Source of the DNA: Lindgomyces ingoldianus
Lineage: Eukaryota; Ascomycota; Dothideomycetes; Pleosporales; Lindgomycetaceae
Assembly: GCF_010093535.1 (NCBI RefSeq)
Contig: NW_022985179.1
Coordinates: 1,277,395-1,288,966 of the forward strand
Direction of reading: 5' to 3'
DNA length: 11,572 nucleotides
The stretch's first letter is position 1, and each line of letters begins with the position of its first letter. Below the pieces are notes generated by a model that saw nothing but the letters and a program-made list of their open reading frames with translations, searched no databases and was not told where the DNA came from. Of the stretch, positions 7,914 to 11,572 are shown piece by piece. Both the position numbers and the translations under genes were made by a program.

Positions 7914-8189
7914 GGCCTTGTTCTTTAGCCACTTTTATTATTTCTTTATTAAAGGTGGCTTATTGCGTCTTAGAACTTAGCTCTTCTTAAAGAGGGGGCT
8001 TTATGTATGCTTTACATAACTAAGGTTTATTAGTTCTTTATTATATTATAAAAGCTTTTTCTTTTTAGAAACAAACTTTAGTCTTTATAAAGTTCCTTTT
8101 TATTTTTTTTCTCTTTTACACTCTTTATAATAATTATTATAGGTTGTTACTTATGTAATATAATTTTTAAAAGTAGTTAGCTTATTTCT

Positions 8190-8465
8190 ATGCATAAACT
8201 TATCTTTTACTAACTTACTTAGTCTATTATAGAACATGCAGCAGAGGGCTTTTTAGTCTATCTATCTATAGATAGCTAATTATTCTTTAAAGTGTACTAC
8301 ATAGTTCTAGACTAGGCTACTGCCTTATTTTATAGTGTTTAATTTATTAGCTGTAATTTTCTTCTTATCTAAGGTTTTATAGATAGTAGTTAAGGCTTTT
8401 TTAAAGTTTTCTATGCTGCTAAACACTTTTTTAGTTTTAAAAGTAAGTGTTGCACAATTAGCTTT
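8190..8465 (-). pseudogene. Gag capsid (retrotransposon gag family) remnant
   Basis: The minus strand reads ENFKKALTTIYKTLDKKKI, then NKLNTIK, NYVVHFKE, LAIYR, and CCMFYNRLSKLVKDKFM. This follows the gypsy Gag pattern: a Phe-centred helix, an aromatic residue before a D-rich turn, a Leu/Arg helix with Gln-Gly, the YxxxF helix, and the final FxxGLxxxxK block. Stops stand at about four expected Gln positions. The match is to the general Ty3 Gag pattern by eye. Confidence 0.75.
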
Positions 8466-9018
8466 AAAGTCTATCTAATTATTTATGTAGAGCTAGAACT
8501 AAATTATAGGTAAGCCTTTTAGGTATAATCCTATCTAAGATATTATTTCTGCGTTAGTCTAAAATACTCCTGTATTATATTACATATAAAGGTGACATTT
8601 TATAAAGAATAAGTAAAAGTTTTTTAATAAACTTTTAAAAAGCTTTAGAAAGGCTAGTCTTAAAGTTTTCTTAGCTATAATACTTACTTTTTTAGTTAAG
8701 ATATTTTATATTTTAGCTAGCTCTACTTATAGTTTATGTATTTAATAGGCGTAGTTAGTAGCTTCTTAGAGACTTAAAAGTCTAAAAGGTGTTTATAATT
8801 TTATTACTTTTTAGTAAAAGCTTATAACTTCTTATTAGAAGCTTATTAGTTTACTAAGTTTCTTACTAATCTACTAGAGTTTTTTAATGTTATCCTAGAT
8901 TAAATTAATCTGTTCTGCTAAGATAGCTTTACTTTAGGTAGAAACTTCTATAGATCCTAATAAGGCTGCGTAGGTTATATTAAAATCTAAATTATGTTAA
9001 GAGGTATCTATACTTTTT

Positions 9019-9035
9019 AGAGAGGTAGTGTTTAA
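9019..9035 (-). other. Expected primer-binding site position (not recognisable)
   Basis: The minus strand just inside the 5' LTR reads TTAAACACTACCTCTCT. A primer-binding site usually begins TGG, complementary to the CCA end of a tRNA. TAA one base in could be a RIP-mutated TGG, but the tRNA cannot be named from this. Confidence 0.25.
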
Positions 9036-9627
9036 TGTTATAATTCTTGCTTTATAGAAGCACTTAGGTCTTATAATATTCCTAGGGGGGAAGTAGGACA
9101 GATGGTAGGGGCCAACTAGTAGGGTGTACAGTCCTACGTACAGGCTAATAGGCTATTAGAGGGGAGTAGGGTGACTAAATTATAGTTTGCCCTTAATGCA
9201 GCTGTAGAGAGGCTAGGTTAAACAGTCCTGTTAGACAGAGTTAAAGGTATATGTAGTGTAAGATATATAAATAGTATTGCAGCTCTTTAGAAAGCTAAAT
9301 GCTACATAGTCTATGTAAAGAATAAACTAAATGTTAAACACACCTTTTAAAGGTTGTTCTATGCAGGAACTATATACATATGCTAGGGTGCTAAGGGTAG
9401 CCAGCAGGAGTTTATAGGAGCCTACTAAGGAGAGCTTCTATAGGCTCCCCTTAGCTCCCTAGACTTGCGGCCCGTCCTCCTATTAGACGGCACATTCCTC
9501 CATTACTGCAGGCAGCTGTGCTGCCTCCGTGTCTTCCGACTGGTTCATAAGCGAGCCCTGTCCCAATCCAGCTAGATTGTGGAGCACTGCCGGTGGAGTT
9601 ACGCTGGTCTATCCGTAGACCGTAACA
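9036..9627 (-). repeat. 5' LTR (right copy, 592 bp)
   Basis: This direct repeat of 805-1416 carries the element's promoter on the minus strand. Its outer part (about 9460-9627) keeps a GC-rich, less mutated sequence, whereas its inner end (9036-9085) is more AT-rich than the matching part of the left LTR. It contains hairpins AGGCAGC-tgt-GCTGCCT at 9510-9526 and GGTCTA-tccg-TAGACC at 9606-9621. ATATT follows at 9628-9632. Confidence 0.95.
9262..9274 (-). promoter_or_regulatory. Possible TATA-type promoter motif in 5' LTR
   Basis: The minus strand reads CTATTTATATATC about 355 bases into the LTR. It is identical in the other LTR (1031-1043) and sits in its most conserved part. Position and sequence would suit a TATA box at the end of U3, but AT-rich DNA makes chance matches common. 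Confidence 0.3.
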
Positions 9628-9632
9628 ATATT
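9628..9632. repeat. Right 5-bp target site duplication (ATATT)
   Basis: Exact repeat of 800-804, directly after the TAACA end of the 5' LTR. Only 5 bp separate it from the TA duplication of the neighbouring DNA transposon. Confidence 0.93.
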
Positions 9633-9639
9633 AAGTATA

Positions 9640-9703
9640 ACGTACCTAACAGGTTGGCCGGCCACACAGGTTGGCCGGCCACTTTTGCCAAGCCCCCACT
9701 AAA
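9640..9703 (+). repeat. Left terminal inverted repeat of DNA transposon copy 2
   Basis: This end pairs with 10707-10770 with only transition differences. The motif AGGTTGGCCGGCCAC occurs at 9651-9665 (followed by ACAGG) and again about 17 bp on. TA (9638-9639) precedes it. Confidence 0.92.
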
Positions 9704-9929
9704 CTCTACCTATCTACATAATGCCTTAACAACAACACTAGATTAAATCTTCTAAATAATGTTAGATACAGCTTGCTCTTTAGGCTTTTAAATAAGACTT
9801 AAAACTCTCCTTGCAACGCGCTGTAGCTATCTATAATGTCTCTTACATAACACTAAGCAATTAACGCGCTAGACAGCCTTTATAAGTAGAATACTAGCCT
9901 AAATTAAGGAATCTAACTAAGCTTAAAAA

Positions 9930-10650
9930 AAAGTAGTTGTTAAGTACATACTTAAGCTTATAACACGCAGATTTCCCCCTAGGCTTATAGCTATAGCTAA
10001 TATAGCTAATTCCTTGCCTATAGAGCGTAATCTAGGCTAGGTTAGCTTAAACTAGACTAGTATATAGGTTAAGCACTGCCTTAAGTTTATAATAAAGTTT
10101 AATTATAAGTATAATTATAAAAGAGCACTTTATAAGAATCTAAAGGTTATCTAAGGCTAGTTTTGCCTAGTAGCTAACATAAAAGCTAAGTATAGTATCT
10201 AGAATAAAAACAGGTATAACTTTAATAAGTTAGGCTTTATAATAGGCTAGATATTAACTAGAGTAGTTGTTACAGCTTTAGAGAAATAAAGACAGCTAAA
10301 GGTAATATAGCAAAGTAATAAAAAGTAAATAATAGTTATCTAAGGCATTAACATAATAAAGTAGGCTATAAGATTATAAAGCTTTAAGCAGTAAATAAAG
10401 CTACTACATAACATAAATTACATAAAAGAAAGTAGATTTAGGCAAAAAAGACTTTAATAGTTAAGAATAAAGCTTGTCTAACTACTCTAAAGGAGTTTAA
10501 AGCGTGTAGTAATAGAAAGAAGCTAAAGACGCAGGTGTGTGCTAAAAAAGGTAAGCTAAGTTAAAGGTAATATAAGTAGTGTAATTAAACTAGGCATAAC
10601 TTACATATATGTAAGTAAGTAGTAGAAGTAGACTTTAAATAATATCTTAT
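9930..10650 (+). pseudogene. Deleted, stop-riddled Fot1/pogo-type transposase (copy 2)
   Basis: The N-terminal part reads SKYILKLI, then IAIANIANSLPIERNLG at about 9975-10040. It matches the foldback arms and is probably part of the DNA-binding region. The first DDE motif, RYNFNKLGFIIG, lies near 10212-10247 with the Asp codon now AAT (10224-10226). After the shared deletion near 10366-10386 the basic tail and zinc-knuckle remnant follow; the knuckle lies at 10571-10612. Many stops are present. Comparison with copy 1 shows independent decay of the same ancestor. Confidence 0.75.
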
Positions 10651-10706
10651 GTTATATTACTCTATATAGAGCTAAAGTAGGCTGTTTTGCAAGAGAATAG
10701 AGTGGT

Positions 10707-10770
10707 TTTAGTAGGGGCTTAGCAAAAGTGGCTGGCTAACCTGTGTGGCCAGCTAACCTGTTAGGTACGT
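10707..10770 (-). repeat. Right terminal inverted repeat of DNA transposon copy 2
   Basis: Reverse complement of 9640-9703 with several transitions: the two GGCCGGCC cores are now GGCTGGC and GGCCAGC. TA at 10771-10772 completes the target duplication. Confidence 0.92.
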
Positions 10771-10831
10771 TACATTTTTTTAAAAAAATAAAAAAATATA
10801 TAAACTAATAAAAAAATTATAACTAACTAAC

Positions 10832-10875
10832 TGTCTGTACGTAAGTACAGCTGTGTCTGTACACGCGTACAGCTG
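10832..10875. repeat. Two tandem 22-bp palindromic units
   Basis: Units 10832-10853 and 10854-10875 share TGTCTGTAC....GTACAGCTG and differ only in the 4 bp at the centre (GTAA versus ACGC region). Each contains the inverted repeat CTGTAC/GTACAG, so each can form a short hairpin. Confidence 0.8.
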
Positions 10876-11006
10876 AATTAGGTTGCCTGAAACGTTAGCT
10901 ATCTAGCCTGTGCGTTAGGGGCTATGTGTACTTAAGAGCCCTCTTTCTTTATATAAAGAGAGAGAGCAGTAGTTAATAAGAAGATCTTTACCTACTTACC
11001 TCTTAG

Positions 11007-11023
11007 TACGCCCTTTAGGCGTA
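11007..11023. repeat. Hairpin TACGCC-cttta-GGCGTA
   Basis: A 6-bp GC-containing stem with a 5-base loop. It is too short to call a terminator and no transcription unit precedes it. Confidence 0.5.
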
Positions 11024-11060
11024 TGTTTGTTTAATTAAACCTAGGTTAACTAACACTAAT

Positions 11061-11078
11061 TAGTCTATTAATAGACTA
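11061..11078. repeat. Perfect 18-bp palindrome TAGTCTATTAATAGACTA
   Basis: The sequence equals its own reverse complement. It lies 4 bp before the first unit of the hairpin array. Confidence 0.7.
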
Positions 11079-11082
11079 TTTA

Positions 11083-11474
11083 CTGCGTGCGTAGCCACGC
11101 AGAGGATATTGTCCTTAATAGACAGATTTGCAAGGATTAATAAAACTGCCACTATACAAGAAGCTCACACCTACCGCGTGCGTAGCTACGCAGAGAAGGT
11201 ACAAAGAAGCTTACATCTACTATGTGCGTAGCTACACAGAGAGGGGTAAGCAAGCCTTATGCGCGCCTCTAGATTAACTAATTGCACAAAGACAAGATTA
11301 GCAACCTGCTGCGTGCGTAGCCACGCAGAGAGGGCTTACTGCTAAGCCTTTATGCGCCTTAGAGCCTTCTGTTAACATAGGCTGTGCAACTACTTGCCTA
11401 CTGCGTGCGTAGCCACGCAGAGGAGATAATACAGGCCGCATAATTAGAAACCTACCGCGTGCGTAGCCACGCAG
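11083..11474. repeat. Six-unit interspersed hairpin repeat array
   Basis: The 20-bp unit CTGCGTGCGTAGCCACGCAG has 7-bp perfect arms (CTGCGTG/CACGCAG) around CGTAGC, followed nearly always by AG. Units start at 11083, 11174, 11220, 11309, 11401 and 11455, so spacings are 91, 46, 89, 92 and 54, near multiples of 45. Three copies are exact, two have C for the second base (one of these also has T in the right arm), and the unit at 11220 carries transitions (CTATGTG, CTACACAG). The intervening DNA also shows faint repeats: AGAAGCTCACACCTA before the second unit and AGAAGCTTACATCTA before the third. Blocks around 11259 and 11350 both hold AAGCC then ATGCGC. This is an old tandem array of about 90 bp with a conserved hairpin. 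Confidence 0.85.
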
Positions 11475-11572
11475 AGATGGCTCCTTATTAGCAGCCCGCC
11501 TTGTTAACACCCCCCCCCTTAATCAGTCGCTCACACAGAAGGCGACTAACTAACACCCTCTACCCCCCTAGG
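11475..11572. other. Right edge: C-runs and an AGTCGC/GCGACT inverted repeat
   Basis: No gene is visible. A run of C (about 11509-11518) is followed by the inverted repeat AGTCGC (11525-11530) and GCGACT (11542-11547), then C-rich DNA to the edge. AGTCGCTCACACAG resembles the subterminal motif of the foldback element (AGTCGCTCAC), so this may be the start of another related transposon; the window ends too soon to tell. Confidence 0.35.

Larger units (their letters stand above)
7835..8990 (-). pseudogene. gag remnant (capsid and nucleocapsid)
   Basis: The minus strand encodes the structural Gag protein, which builds the cytoplasmic virus-like particle. The N-terminal part (about 8680-8960) reads as Lys/Leu/Gln-rich helices such as SKAILAEQINLI and ISKKLSKLISF. 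A capsid-like segment follows at 8190-8465 and a CCHC knuckle at 7872-7913. Stops are mostly TAG/TAA where Gln is expected. No start codon can be chosen; the first coding-like residues appear about 50-80 bp inside the 5' LTR, and an ATG may have been mutated to ATA. Confidence 0.8.
805..9627 (-). mobile_element. Complete but dead Ty3/gypsy chromovirus-type LTR retrotransposon
   Basis: The element is bounded by two direct LTRs that begin TGTTA and end TAACA, flanked by the ATATT duplication. Its length is 8823 bp, including a 1100-bp foldback insertion, so the original was about 7.7 kb. Coding remnants on the minus strand run gag, zinc knuckle, protease, reverse transcriptase, RNase H, integrase, chromodomain. 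Integrase following RT/RNase H is Ty3/gypsy order, and a chromodomain marks a chromovirus. The polypurine tract beside the left LTR confirms minus orientation. Stops, mostly TAG and TAA where Gln or Trp is expected, occur throughout, so it cannot make its own proteins. An extra antisense ORF lies at 1616-2074. Confidence 0.95.
9640..10770 (+). mobile_element. Complete non-autonomous Fot1/pogo-like DNA transposon, copy 2 (1131 bp)
   Basis: Both ends are present: 64-bp terminal inverted repeats at 9640-9703 and 10707-10770, flanked by TA at 9638-9639 and 10771-10772. Fot1/pogo elements of fungi are usually close to 2 kb. This one lacks most of the transposase catalytic domain, and copy 1 has the same deletion, so the short form itself was mobilised. 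The ends begin ACGTACC and contain two direct copies of AGGTTGGCCGGCCAC, likely transposase binding sites, before CTTTTGCCAAGCCCCCAC. The left end is better preserved than the right. Confidence 0.93.
10773..11082. other. Gene-free AT-rich tract rich in short palindromes
   Basis: I see no gene here. It begins with T/A runs (10773-10830), then a pair of 22-bp palindromic repeats. It continues with CTTTATATAAAG (10947-10958) next to a GAGAGAG run, a hairpin at 11007-11023, GTTTAATTAAAC (11029-11040) and an 18-bp perfect palindrome at 11061-11078. The density of inverted repeats is higher than chance AT richness would suggest, though several are AT-only. Confidence 0.6.

Noticed and set aside
9019..9035. 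Naming a tRNA primer for the retrotransposon
   Set aside because: The expected site has no TGG start and too few informative bases; any tRNA assignment would be guesswork.
11083..11474. CRISPR-like array (20-bp palindromic repeat, spaced units)
   Set aside because: The surroundings are fungal transposons, spacers vary from 26 to 72 bp and are themselves related, and there is no cas gene or leader.
11298..11510. A 70-codon open frame on the minus strand
   Set aside because: It is created by three copies of the GC-rich hairpin repeat, giving repeated LRGYAR and CVATHA segments. There is no recognisable domain, and the frame ends with the array.
1..11572. Bacterial or mitochondrial origin suggested by AT richness
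   Set aside because: Chromovirus LTR element, Fot1/pogo transposons and RIP-type transitions all point to a nuclear fungal genome, and no organellar gene is visible.

Overview
The window looks like a repeat block from a filamentous ascomycete (Pezizomycotina). It is made almost entirely of dead transposable elements, AT-rich and full of TA dinucleotides and TAG/TAA stops. Repeated copies differ mainly by C-to-T and G-to-A changes, which is the signature of repeat-induced point mutation (RIP). No intact protein gene, rRNA or tRNA is visible. The species cannot be fixed from this sequence.

Layout, left to right. (1) 1-739: right part of a Fot1/pogo-like DNA transposon, cut by the window edge. 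(2) 742-799: short AT-rich spacer. (3) 805-9627: a complete Ty3/gypsy chromovirus-type LTR retrotransposon on the minus strand, with 612 and 592 bp LTRs and a perfect 5-bp target duplication (ATATT). Minus-strand order is 5' LTR (9036-9627), gag with a zinc knuckle, protease, reverse transcriptase, RNase H, integrase with GPY/F motif and chromodomain, polypurine tract, 3' LTR (805-1416). (4) Inside it, 6733-7832: a foldback element made of two inverted 5' halves of a relative of the flanking DNA transposons, inserted at a TA just downstream of the gag zinc knuckle. (5) Also inside it, 1616-2074 on the plus strand, antisense to pol: a broken ORF with Zn2Cys6 cysteine spacing followed by a long charged helical region. 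(6) 9640-10770: a complete 1131-bp copy of the Fot1/pogo-like element with TA duplication, carrying the same internal deletion as the left copy. (7) 10773-11572: no gene; AT-rich DNA, then many short palindromes and six copies of a 20-bp hairpin at about 45-bp multiples.

History read from the nesting: two same-orientation DNA transposon copies sat about 68 bp apart; the LTR element landed between them; the foldback element landed in the LTR element; RIP-type mutation then degraded all of them. The most unusual items are the antisense Zn2Cys6-like ORF in the retrotransposon, the foldback element, the shared transposon end architecture with swapped subterminal repeats, and the hairpin array at the right end.
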